Shown: piece after piece, positions 36,334 through 49,425 of the stretch | Numbering within the stretch: position 1 is the stretch's first letter | Layout: each line of letters begins with the position of its first letter | From: Albugo candida | Taxonomy: Eukaryota; Oomycota; Peronosporomycetes; Albuginales; Albuginaceae | Direction: 5' to 3' | Length of the DNA: 64,000 bases | Assembly: GCA_905220665.1 (NCBI GenBank) | Contig: CAJNAR010000162.1 | Span: 248,001 to 312,000, forward strand | Notes under the pieces: generated by a model | Told to the model about the DNA's origin: nothing | The model's database searches: none | The model's input: only the letters and a program-made list of their open reading frames with translations | Translations under genes and position numbers: made by a program

Positions 36334-37711
36334 GTTGAGTCTACAACTTTGCTTTTTTACAAAAGAATATGATTTTGGAATTCGTAAGGTCGAATTGATT
36401 GACAAATGAACTGCAATGATGTCATCTTCGTCGTTAGCAACCGAAAATTGAGATGAATCAGTTTTACCGTGTGCTTTGAGATCGAGATTTTGCCACTCCT
36501 AACACTCGATACTGCTCGAGGCACATTGCGTGACTGATCGTGGTCTATTGAACAGACCAAATCCAAATGTATGCGCCCACGAATTGGTAATGCACTATGT
36601 GAACAAACGATTGCTACAGTTATGTTGTTCGTCGGATGCTAATTTATGCTTGTATTGAACATGATCATTCGTGCTTCAACTCAACGGAATGCAACCGCTT
36701 CACATAGCTTGCCTGGCGCCATAGTCTCTCATTGTGCGCAAGCATATTGTCAACATCATGATGGGAAACATAGAAGCAAAATGTCCAGTTATGAAGTGCT
36801 TTATCTCAAAAAATAACTACTACATGAAATCCTGTCTGTGAGTATAGCCTTTGGACCGTGTTTAAGCATTTTGCATTTTGACGTTGTCGAATCGTATACC
36901 CTGTTTTTTGCGCTATTGAGCGGGCCATAGGTCCATCATATCACACGCATCTGTGCTGCGTAGACAAATGATCGCAATGGCGATATTAGGTACGCATACC
37001 GCATTATGCCGGGCGAATAGTATGATTGTCAATTCACGTTAGTGCTATTGAGTCGCTTTTAGTATCCGTGTCGACACGAATGATATATCAGACTGATGGT
37101 CGACAAAAACGCGAGTATTCTGGCACGAACTTTTTGTTTGGTTCACTTGATGGAAAGACCGTAAATTTAGTTCAAGAGCGGTTATTGTTAACGGACTTGA
37201 ACCAGCTAATTCAGTTTATAGCAGTGACTCGTAAGTCTCAGGATGACGTAGATAGTATTCCAACATAAATTTCCTATCGCAGATAAGGTTTTGTCTCCAA
37301 TTGCTCGAGTTCCACAAGATAACTAGACTCTTGACGCGTCTCCTCAAGTGCGTGGCGTTCACAACTAGCTCTGTTTGTTCATTTTGATGAGAACCGGAAT
37401 CTAGAACTTTCTGTATCCTTCCAGTTCCGCTATTCACCAATTTTATCATCCAAGTCTCCAGCAATCGACTTTAAGACAACAACTTGGAGTGTCTTCTTGA
37501 CGTTTGGACGTTATACTTAAACTTGTGCTTGATAGAATCAATTGAGCGACCTATGACAGGTCGTCACACGTTTCTTCGTGTTATACTGCAGCGTAGCTCC
37601 AGTCTGAGCCGAAGGCTTTACACAATTTTGCAAATTTGAGCACCTGAACATCAGCTTCTTGAAGTCTTGTATGGTACATTGATCAGCCGAATAAAAGCCC
37701 CTTCTGGAAGC
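36334..37711. other. Intergenic region, 1.4 kb
   Basis: This gap separates the divergent LYR and twinfilin genes. Several short frames (for example 37026-37268, plus) lack start context, homology or splice partners. No repeat or RNA gene was recognised. Confidence 0.45.
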
Positions 37712-38979
37712 ATGGCGCATCTTCATCTGAGTCAAGAGCTCGGCGATGAATTTCAAAAAGCGCAAACCGGAAAAATACGATTCATCAAGTCTCGTATACA
37801 AGATGAGCATTTTTTGTACAGTTCTTCCGCTGTAGCATCAGAAAGTTCTCACAATGATCTCAAACTACTCTGTCAACCGCCAAACATCGTCGCTGATGAA
37901 GCTTGTTTCATGCTATATTGTCCCAATGCATCTCCAGCCGCTTCAGTCGCTGCGTCAAAAGCACTTCAATGGATTTTGATTGCTTTTGTTCCCGACTTTG
38001 CGTCTGTAAGAGAGCGAATGCTGTACTCATCTGCTCGCGAATCATTAAAGCGTCAGCTCGGCTTTAGCTACTTTGTAGCAGAACTACACGCAACAGAGAC
38101 GGTGAGAAAGAGTATTAAATGCCCCGAAAAGCGTCTTAATCGAAATTTATTGCTTCCAGGAAGAAATAAGTTCTGAAGCGATAGATTTGGCTAAAGAACG
38201 ACAGCTTGCAATAGATGCTCCACTCTCAGAAAAAGAACGAGTCTTGAAGGAAGATGCGATGCTTGCACGTGATACAAATGTCAAGTCATCGGCAATGAGC
38301 GCAATCCCTTTTGAAATGACTGAAAACCTCCGTGAGAAGCTCCAGCTATTCCAGGATGAGAAATTTGACTGGCTTACAATGGTGAGAAAAGAAATTTGGA
38401 GGGAGCACTTTTACCAGTGGGATCGTGATATTTGGTAGAAAATCAATGTTGAAGGGCCAGCAGAGACCGTCGATGTCGTTAGGAGCCTAAAGGACGTGGA
38501 TGCGCACGATATTGCTGATATATTGGATATTAAAACGCCTAGTTTTGTTGCTTATCGGTTGACTACTTCAGACGAGAAAAACATTCTACGTACGTATCCC
38601 TGCCTTGTGAGGGAACGAAGGGCTGACTTGCATGGTAACGTACAGTATTTCTATATGTCTGTCCTGAAGATGTCCCAGTTCGCCAGAAAATGATCTATTC
38701 TACTGGCAAATCAACGCTATTAGCGACTGCCAGGACCCTGGGTATCCAGTTTGCAAAAATGGTCAGTTTTCATCTGTGGTTCCTTCCTTAATCTTTGGTC
38801 ATCCGATTTTATAGATTGAGATCAATGACATTCATCGTGCTACGGAAGAAATTCAGGCTGAAATGGAGCCTTTAAGAGAATCGAATTCGAAAGAGCGAGA
38901 ATTTTCTCGCCCAATGGCGCCCGGAAGGAATAGTAAAGGATCACGAGGACGACAGGTACACACGGCGATCCATAAGTGA
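37712..38979 (+). CDS. Twinfilin (two ADF/cofilin homology domains)
   Basis: Actin monomer-sequestering and barbed-end regulating protein. Five exons (37712-38101, 38160-38381, 38439-38589, 38646-38761, 38815-38979; introns of 53-58 bp) join in phase to 347 residues, close to animal twinfilin (350). The first ADF-H domain has SQELGDEFQKAQTGKIRFIK and WILIAFVPDFASVRERMLYS. The second has FLYVCPEDVPVRQKMIYSTG. The basic C-terminal tail (KGSRGRQ) resembles the twinfilin capping-protein/phosphoinositide tail. Reading through introns gives an apparent in-frame TAG (38436-38438) and a frameshift near 38650, which the introns remove. The start at MAHLHLSQ gives the usual domain edge. It is convergent with SRP19, 53 bp between stops. 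Confidence 0.9.
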
Positions 38980-39032
38980 AGTAGGAGACAGAAGCTCTAA
39001 ATGATCTTGAAAATTTCTACATTTGTCAAAAA

Positions 39033-39830
39033 CTATTTTTTCCCCTTTTTTTTCCCCTTCTTCTTACTACTAGAAGATGAGATCACTGCTCCTGTTGTCA
39101 CTGATAATGTCTTTTTGGCTGCTTCAGCTGCCTCTTTCTCCAATCGTTTTGCTCGAGATTGCAATTTTGGAATAAGGCTTCCCATTTGGACCATCAATTG
39201 TTTACCTACGTCCAGCCATAAAGGATAAGCTCACACAGCGTCAAGTGCATCTATTGCGCTACTTACGAGACTGAATATTCGGATTCTCCCATTCATTGTT
39301 TGCATTCCGGAGCCGTACCCGCACTCTTCCAAGCACCATCCAGTCACGAGGATACCTCTTGTGGGTTTCGATCAAGTGAGGAAGGTTAAAGTACGCACAA
39401 ATCTCGGATAATTCTTCAACCAGTGGATCGTCGCCTACATAATGAGTGAATGACTTGAATGGTGAATTTACAGCGACTCACATGCTTGGCTTTTTGGTAT
39501 ACGACGTCCCATCGCTAGTGTTTTCGCCGCGTTAATATAATTTGGGAATATCGTGATAAAAGAGCGATCGATCGGTGTGTCTTTGGAGATACCATGATAT
39601 ACAATCACACCACCAGGTATACCACTGAATCCTGGAGGTAGCATTCCATTTGATTGACCAGAACGCATCATTTCCATCATTTCTTGAAATCCCTCCATAC
39701 CCATAGACATTGCTTGACTGCTACCATTAGTGGGTTCATCTTTTCTATCGTAATTTTGCTCCAGTGAAAGTGCATTGGAGTCGTATCGCTCACCAGCAAT
39801 GTTGGGTCGAGATCTCCCTTTACGCACCAT
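39033..39830 (-). CDS. SRP19: Signal recognition particle 19 kDa subunit
   Basis: RNA-binding subunit that helps assemble the SRP for co-translational targeting. Three exons (39830-39482, 39434-39267, 39205-39033; introns of 47 and 61 bp) give 229 residues. The SRP19 fold is clear: ITIFPNYINAAKTLAMGRRI, then CDDPLVEELSEICAYF, RYPRDWMVLGRVRVRL and LMVQMGSLIPKLQSR, ending in a Lys/Gly-rich tail KKKGKKKGKK. The protein has an N-terminal extension of about 90 residues with a Met/Gln-rich stretch (AMSMGMEGFQEMMEMM, ~44-59) absent from human SRP19 (144 residues). Divergent from the Fused-type kinase, 178 bp between starts. Confidence 0.9.
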
Positions 39831-40008
39831 GACGTATACTAAATTGTACCGGTAGCATAAGTATCGGATACTCTCATAAGTACACACAATCACTCCTGCT
39901 ATACACATTCACATACTCTATCCGTACCGGTTGCGAATGTAGCCAATCAGTGATCAGCTTCAATGCGTGCGTTGAAGTTGCACTAAGGCAACAGACGGAA
40001 CGGTTCCC

Positions 40009-43000
40009 ATGGAAAACTATCATATTTTGGAGCGAATTGGCGAGGGTTCATTCGGAAAGGTATACCGTGGTCGACGAAAGTACTCAGGGCAGATTGTTGC
40101 TCTTAAATTTGTGTCGAAACGAGGCCGAAGTAGCAAGGAATTACACAATCTTCGCGAAGAGGTTTGATCGAGCATTCATTCGTGTTACTTTGATGTAGAT
40201 TATTACTCGTAGATTAATATTCTTACCCGGCTGAATCATGTAAATATCATCACAATGCTGGATTTCTTCGAGACAGAAAATGAGTTTTGCATGGTGACAG
40301 AGTACGGGCATGGAGAGCTTTTCCAAGTGCTGGAAGACGATCGATTTTTACCGGAACCCGTGATCCGAAAAATTGCAATACAATTGCTACAAGCGCTCAA
40401 AGTGCTGCACACTCACAAAATCATTCATCGTGATATGAAGCCGCAGAACATCCTCATTGGTGCCCATGATCAAATCAAGCTTTGTGACTTTGGGTTCGCT
40501 CGAGCATTACAGCATGACCATTCCGTTTTACATTCGATCAAAGGAACGCCTTTATACATGGCTCCTGAATTGGTGCAGGAGAAACCCTATAATTATACTG
40601 TGGATTTGTGGTCGTTGGGCGTTATTTTGTTCGAATTGGCAACTGGAAAACCTCCTTTTTATACCGACAGAATTGTACCGCTGATTCAGATGATCATACG
40701 TGAGCCCGTGCGGTACCCAAAGAGCATGTCCAAGGACTTGATGAGTTTTTTGAAAGGATTACTCAACAAAGAGCCACGAAAAAGACTGACTTGGCCGCAT
40801 ATACAAGAGCATCCTTTTGTCAGGGAAAACGCTCAGGAGATGGTGACTCGAGAAATGGAGCAGGAGACGACGAGAGTGCTACCACGCTTTTTTGCCGATG
40901 AGACGCTGCATGGATCTCCCGCAAAAACTGCTAGAAATATGAGCGTTGAACGTCTCAAGAATCACTACAAACGGAGTGCATCTACGGAAAAGAGTACGCA
41001 TACATTGGAATCTGATCCACAGGAACAATCTTATACTTTATGTGCGGATCAAAGATACAGAGGGAGTCAAAAAGTCAAGTCGACATCAAGTGGCAAGAAT
41101 GTAATTGATCAACAGGAAGAGAGCAATACTGATGGGACCAAAAGTACAGATACTGACGTTGCGTGTCGTATGGAAGTTCTCTGGGAAGAATGTAAAGAAA
41201 AGTTGAAAGCTGGCAGCAACTTTTCAGATGGTGAATCAACAAAAGATACCTTCACCAGCAATCGGATCGCAAGTCTCATTCACTTATGTACTTCTGTAAC
41301 CGAAACAAGCTTGACTAGAGAATCTCCACGGGCCCAACAGATTATGCAGGAATTCACACATCAGTTATACCAGCTCTTTATTAGTTACCATCAAAGCTTC
41401 CAGGCAAACCGCAATCTCGTATTGCTTTCGATGAAAGATTTGAAGTGCCTGCACTACTCTCTTATCGATTGGACTCTTATCATGACGAGGCAAGTACGTG
41501 TTAATCGACAAGAATCATCCGAAAGAACCGTTTTGTGGCACAGACTTTTGCGGTGTTGCATCGTGATTAGCAATCTGCTGCAATCCTACTTTAAAAAACA
41601 AGAGAACGATCAACAAACATGCATTATGTACCGTGAATTCTGTCAGAAGAATATAGCCCTTGTGAAAAATGTTCTACGCGTGGATCCTTCTGACGCTATT
41701 GCTATACATGGAAAAATGTTCAAGTGGCTCGGTGCATTGATTGATCAATCGCGGAATGTCGTTATATTGCTAAAAGAGGCTTACGAATCTGGAATTATCG
41801 AATTGCTCTGCACGTTGCTTCCGCGTCTGAAAGAGCTACTTCAAAATGGAGCCAACATCAAGTATGAGAACAACATACACTTCCTACTTCTTCTTCTCTC
41901 GGAATTCATTTGTCCAAACGGCCAGGATTGCCTTTCTTCATTACCAATTCCCGTCATGCATGCGTCAACAAGCACAGCCACCGATATGAGAAGGCTTTTA
42001 ATTGCAACTTCAGGAAAGATTGTTGAAGAAGAAGCAGTAAACCCTCATGACTTTCAAGACGTCTGTGCTCGAATACGCTCCTGTGTTAGTCAAGCAATTG
42101 ACGCAGGAGGATTGACAGTAATGACCAGCATGCTGAACAACACTTGGAAGAAACGCGATAGCAAACCGAGGCGAAACTCTACACCCGAAAGTTGGCAGGG
42201 TTCAGATCCCGAAAGACAAGCCGAAAACGAAAATTCCGTTACATGCTGCATTCTCAAGATATTACTATATGCAATGGACAGCTCAGACGGAAGGAATGCA
42301 GCCGTCCACTTACCCGAAAAGTCGCGTTTAGACACAGCACAAGATATTTGGAAATACAATGCATCGAATGTATCACTATTACTGCTTGAAGCGATCGAAA
42401 AGGATGCATTACGGCCAAGGGAACTACTTATGACAATTACGTTACTTTCTGTACTGATTCGAAACAAACATATAAAAGGAATGGAAGCTTACACTTGTGT
42501 GGCTACGATGTATCGAGAATTGATCAGAGCGAGACAGAATACGCTTCTGAGCTATTTATGTGCGTTCTTTGTCTCGATCGATGAATACAGTCTTCGCGAA
42601 ATGGAATCCATAGGAGATGTCAACGTTGACGATCACGAGCAACTTACTCAATTTCTTCATCGTGGCATGATCAACAAGCAGTGCATGAGTAGCATATTAT
42701 ATCTCATTTTTCAAAAAGCAGAGTGCTACCCAATTCAAGACGACCACGGCATGTTGGCGAGTTTTCGTATTCGGGCTCGGGGCTTCCTGGACGCAGGAAT
42801 CATGATCCTGATGAGATGTGCCACAAAGATCATTCCTGACCATCAAAAATGGACTTTTGAGAGCGATTGTGGAAAAAAAGCATTGAAAAGTATCGAACTG
42901 CAAAAACGCCATTCTTTTGTATCACAATTTATCACTAGAAAAGGAATTTGGAGAAGCTTCAAACATCTATTGGACACTGAGGGATCCAGCGAACTTTCTC

Positions 43001-44373
43001 CGCACGGGTTGATTTGTCTGTTGCAATTCCTACGGACTCTTCGACAAGCGCTGCTGGAAACACAGCACTCCGACTTGACGGCTTTGAATGCAGCTGAAGA
43101 GAATTTCCATGAAAGCATGCTACCGCCAATCATCAAAATCCTGCGTATCGATCGTATTCATTGGTTACTACATCACTCGGAATGCATTGGAGGCGGAATT
43201 GACGCAGTGAGAACGCTGATTCACGCCATTATCGAAGTTTTGGGTATACCTTTCATGATTTCCAACACAGCCGAGTCATCAAACAATCTTTCAACGAATT
43301 CAAGTGGTCATTTACCAACTTCAACAAGTATCATCCGCACACAAGAAGTCCTTCACGAATGTGACGCTGTGGGTGCACTCGTAAAAGCGGTACAATTGTA
43401 CGTATCAACTGCACATCCCAAAGAAGACACATTTGCTGCTCTCATAACACCCATGAGCTTCTTTTCCCGTTTAATCACAAGCTCTCATCACTTTGCAGCA
43501 CAATTCACTGGATCAAATGGACTACTCCTGATGAAAAGTGTGTCATTTGGGTCGAACCGACGCAAGAAAACCTCCAGAGACTATGCTCCTCTCGAGACTT
43601 TCACATCTGCTTCTCCTCCAACAAACCTCATTGTCAGCGCTTTGTCGATTATCAATCATTTGGCGCGAACATCAGCCGAGTATTATCCTCATTTGATGGA
43701 ATTCGGGGTCATCGAGAGCCTTCATCACTTATTGAAGCACTCCAGCGAAGCAATTATCCGCGCAAAAGCGCTCAACACAGTCGGGAATTTGTGTCGGCAC
43801 TCCAACTTGTTTTATCCGATGCTGATCTCAACGCGCAGTCCAGCTCTCTCGAATAACGATGATCATTCTCTTGCAGATTTTATGGTGCGGGCTCTGGATG
43901 ATAATGACAAAAGTGTTCGTCGATTCGCGTGCTTTGCAATCGGAAATGCTTCCTTTCATGATGCATCTCTCTATCAATATCTCCGCCTTGCTATCCCTGG
44001 ACTCTTGACAAATGCCGATCAAGCAGACGCAAAGACCCGTTCGAATGCCGGTGGTGCGCTTGGCAATTTAGTTCGAAATAGCGAGATTCTCTGCATGGAA
44101 TTATGCAACGCCAAAATTCCTCAGCACTTGTGGAGAATGGCTCAGCAAGAAAAAGACACAAACACGCGTCAAACGTTATTGTTTTCAGTCGGCAATTTCT
44201 GTGTCTTTCCAGTTTGTGTAAACAGTATCGTGGAGGCCCACCCAGATTTTGTCGAAGAGCTAATGGAGCTTCATGCAAGCTCTCAATTGCAAGATGATCG
44301 AACATCCCAAAGCAACATCAATCGGATTCTTGGCAAGTTGGAAGCTCTCTACCAGCAACAAGTATCCGACTGA
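40009..44373 (+). CDS. Fused/STK36-type Ser/Thr kinase with C-terminal armadillo-like repeats
   Basis: Two exons (40009-40161, 40213-44373; 51 bp intron 40162-40212) give 1437 residues. The kinase domain (1-~255) is complete: Gly loop [15 protein letters not shown]-type Lys in [15 protein letters not shown] catalytic loop, DFGFAR, and GTPLYMAPE. This GFAR/Fused-type wording and the large alpha-helical C terminus match Fused/STK36 and plant TIO. The C-terminal ~330 residues read as ARM/HEAT repeats ([32 protein letters not shown]). In ciliates, algae and animals Fused kinases act in the ciliary central pair; in plants TIO acts in cytokinesis. The flagellar DRC4 gene further along supports a ciliary option, but this is inference. 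Confidence 0.9.
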
Positions 44374-44452
44374 TACAATAGCTGAGTCTATGATTATTCG
44401 AAGTACAGTGCGACGTGGCGTACATAGAGTTGGGTACAGTAATCATCGCTAG

Positions 44453-46150
<1,698 letters not shown>

Positions 46151-46201
46151 ATATAAAAAGCGCACTTTTGCAAGTACGGAGATAACTTGTTTTATGTTCG
46201 T

Positions 46202-47301
46202 ATGGAGCTCATCGAAATGGACCTCTCGCGTCTACGAATTAAAGAGCTTAATGTCATTTGTAAGCGCTACGGTACATGCTAACTGATACTTAGGATCCAT
46301 TCGAACAGTACCAACCAATTTCACGTGGACAGGCGTGCGAATTGGCGGAAAGAAAGCGGAGATAATCAATCGAATTCAGTCCCATCCTCACTATCGCGCG
46401 CAGAAATCCAATTCATCGTGTGAATCCACCAAAGAAATGAAGTCTCCTTTCCTCTCAAAACGGGCGCCAAATGGAGTGAGTGTTCTCTATAATCAATTTT
46501 TGACCAAAGGCTCATTTTCTCTGAAGCATTTGGACGCGACGCGATGCGTAAAGAAAGCGCATAGAAACCAACAACTTGAGGCTGCTATTGACGCGTTATT
46601 TGATCAATTTCGAGGTAATAGCTTTTCTAATTCACTGTGTATCGATCTGACGACGTGGTTTAGACCCGGAAGAAGAGGATGTGATCTCTGAAGAAGGCAT
46701 TCTCGCGTTATGTGAAGCTCTGCGAGTGGACCCACAAGATCCTGTTATACTAGTATTGAGCTACTTTATGAAGGCGGCAAACATGTGTCTTTACACTCGA
46801 CAAGAGTTCCACACTGGCTTGAGGGCGCTTCAGTGTCACACACTAGAGACGCTGCAGCAACAAATTCCTCATTTGCGAGAGAAATTGAAGGATGGAAAAG
46901 AATTTCCGCTCATTTATTCGGTACGAAGCATACGAACACCCTCTTGCAGGTTGCTGATAAGGCTGTAGTATTCATTCGTGTATGCCAAAGATGAAACACA
47001 GAAATGTTTGGCGAAAGAGTTGGCAGTTGAACTCTGGAAGATTTTATTGCCTGGTCACTTTGGCTACACGCAATTTTGGATCGCTTTCGTGCAAACAAAC
47101 TTGAAAAATTCGATCTCCAAGGATTTGTGGATGCAAGTCTTAGAATTTGGATCTCATATTCGGCCAGATATGAGCAATTATGACGAAAATGAAGCTTGGC
47201 CAGTGCTTCTAGATGAATTTGTTTGCCACATGAAAGCATTGATTCGAGAAAAAGGCTTGAGTAGAGTCATCGAGGAAGAACAAGAAAAGAGTCAGCTGTG
47301 A
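46202..47301 (+). CDS. SAP domain plus DCN1-like (PONY) protein, cullin neddylation factor
   Basis: Four exons (46202-46271, 46333-46614, 46664-46920, 46969-47301; introns of 48-61 bp) join in phase to 313 residues. Residues 7-41 are a SAP-like motif (DLSRLRIKELNVICKRYG, then GGKKAEIINRI), a helix-extended loop-helix that in other proteins binds DNA/RNA. From about residue 90 to the end is the DCN1 PONY domain (IDALFDQFRDPEEED, ISEEGILALCEAL, LAVELWKILL, FWIAFVQTN, NYDENEAWPVLLDEFV). DCN1 proteins act as co-E3 to promote Nedd8 attachment to cullins; the usual N-terminal partner is a UBA domain, not SAP. The start is 51 bp downstream of the ADSS stop. Confidence 0.85.
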
Positions 47302-47545
47302 GAAGTCATCATTTCTTGATGGGTTTGTCCGATAGTTTAGAATCGCAAATTCCTACTAGTATTTATTCCAAGAAAATGATCAAACTTCAAGTTGATTACT
47401 TTACTTTACGCTATGCGTCGGCTTCTACCCGTGCATCGCTGCGCAATTCAGAGAAATCACAAAATTGCAATTTCCGATTGTGTGAAAAGTCTACATTGTG
47501 CCCCCGGATGCTTTAACTCGTTCCGCCTGTAATAAGACAAGTAGA

Positions 47546-48451
47546 TCAATGAGCTCGAAAGAAAACAATTGGCTTGAAGCTTACATCCAGGTACACTGTC
47601 CCATAAGGAAGAAATTCCGCACTGTGCGTTAGTGCAATGGCTTGGTATTCTTTTGCTTGGCGGATAATGTCTTGCACCTCATCATCTGTGATGTCACGCA
47701 CGTACTTGGCAGGATTGCCGACCCAAAGTTGTCCGGAAGGAATACGGGCCCCAGGTGGAACAACACTTCCTGCCCCAATAATTGTGTTGGATTCAATGAG
47801 GGCCCCATCCAGGATGATGGATCCCATTCCAATCAAGGAGGTGTTTTCAATGGTGCAAGAGTATAAGACACATCCATGACCTGCAATTTTGATGGGTTGT
47901 GAAGAAAATTGGAGGCTTTGTGGCATTGCACGCATGACGTACCAATTGTCACATTGTTTCCGATGGATGTCCCAGCTGGTACGCCGGGACTATTTTCTTT
48001 TGAAGTGTGAATTACTGTACGATCCTGGACATTGGTACGGTTGCCAATAGTGACAGCATTAAGATCCCCTGCAATATACTATTGAGGATTCTGTACGATG
48101 AAGATATACACACAGGTTCGTATACCTCGTATAACTACATTGTACCAGACTGAAGCATCATTACAGATTTCAACGTCACCGATAACGGTAGCGTTTGGGG
48201 CGACCCATACATCGTGTGCGATGGCGGGTTGTTTGTCGTATAAATTGATAATTTGTCGATGACGAGAGACTGCGCAGTAAAAATGCAAATCAGATCGATT
48301 GTGCAAAAAATGCAAGTATCAGTGTGGTGTAGACTTATTTACACTGCTCTTTATACGAATTGTTTCCCAGCACTTTCAGACCCACTCGATCTAATGCTTG
48401 TCCTGTTTCTCGGAAAGCTCGTCCAACTTTGAATGAGATACCTCGAAGCAT
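47546..48451 (-). CDS. Gamma-class carbonic anhydrase-like protein, probably mitochondrial
   Basis: Four exons (48451-48343, 48269-48126, 48068-47943, 47880-47546; introns of 57-73 bp) give about 237 residues. The start MLRGISFKVGRAFRETGQAL is the plant-type gamma-CA leader. Left-handed beta-helix repeats follow: AIAHDVWVAPNATVIGDVEI, TIGNRTNVQDRTVIHTS, SIGNNVTIG-HGC and LIGMGSIILDGA, then RIPSGQLWVGNPAKYVR. Zn-ligand positions fit: His in RTVIHTS and in GNNVTIGHGC; one expected His of the VLHGC type reads as Ser/Tyr (VLYSC), so catalytic competence is not assured. In plants and other non-metazoan eukaryotes these proteins form the carbonic anhydrase module of mitochondrial complex I. The overall fold call is firm. 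Confidence 0.88.
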
Positions 48452-48616
48452 CTCAAATACCACAAAGTCGAATCACGAATTGGCACGGTCAGAAACATTT
48501 CGGCTCGGTTCACGAAAAAGGCTGTAACCGTCCTTAGAAGCGGCGCGAAAGGCTTCGCATCTGAATTTTTTAATACCACACATAGTAAACTACCCTAGAA
48601 TCGTTTCCTCTATTTC

Positions 48617-49279
48617 CTACAGAATAATGCAAGCAGACTCGCGACTTACTTCCAATAGACCTGAATCTCGTTCGATCTCTTTGATCAGATATGTAAAGAC
48701 TTCGGCTGCAATACAATGAGTTAGAATTTTGCTATATAAGCACAGAGATCGATCATACTGATATTATCGTTGTCTTTCGCGGACGATTCCACAAACGGAC
48801 ATTCCCATTGTCGTGCAAGTAGTTGTCCTTCTTCCTTACCGACTTGACGCAGATTCTCCAAGTCACACATGCTCCCAACTAACACACGAGGCGGATCACA
48901 TCCAAGCATTGCGACTAGCTTCATATTAATTCGTTTGATTGTGTCGAAGGAAATCCTCGAGCCGATTGAATAAACTAAAATGTATCCATGAACGCCGACG
49001 GAAGCGGCTTGTGAAAAGTTGGAGTATTCGTCCTATAAGTAGTGAGTATGTAGACATATGAGTGGAGTAGAGAGCACTTGATTGTACCATTCCAGCTGTA
49101 TCGACAATATCCGTAACAAAATGAGCGTTTTGGAAGTGTATGGTTGTGTGAAACATATTCTCAATCGTGGGATGGTACGCATCCAGAGAGCGGTTTTCGA
49201 CGAAACAAGTCGTTAGTGAGGTTTTGCCGACTCCGGGATATCCAAGTACTGTCAGCTTGCGTTGAACTTCAACCGACAT
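48617..49279 (-). CDS. RHEB: Rheb-type small GTPase
   Basis: Ras-superfamily GTPase; Rheb activates TOR complex 1 on endomembranes. Three exons (49279-49088, 49032-48759, 48705-48617; introns of 55 and 53 bp) give 184 residues, exactly the usual Rheb length. Motifs in order: G1 GYPGVGKTS, effector region AYHPTIENMFH, G3 DIVDTAGMDEYS, a G4 area with GSMCDLE (less canonical than NKxD), and G5 ESSAKDN. The C terminus ends CIIL, a CAAX prenylation box, which only appears after joining the last exon. The Gln of DTAGQ reads as Met here (DTAGM), which may affect GTP hydrolysis. The start ATG is in MSVEVQRKL. Confidence 0.88.
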
Positions 49280-49425
49280 TTTTTGACCCCCTAACTCGCG
49301 GTATGATAAAGAGTTCAGTATACATAATCTTGTGGGCGTATAGCTATACTTTCGAATGGTACAAAACATCTTATAACAGTACACAATTATGTCACCTGGT
49401 TCACGTATACTACGCAGGACACAAT

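Noticed and set aside
37026..37268. An 80-residue frame before twinfilin
   Set aside because: It has no splice partner, no homology, and twinfilin is complete without it.
38382..38438. Premature stop and frameshift in twinfilin
   Set aside because: Both disappear with 57 bp and 56 bp GT-AG introns that keep family-typical text on either side.
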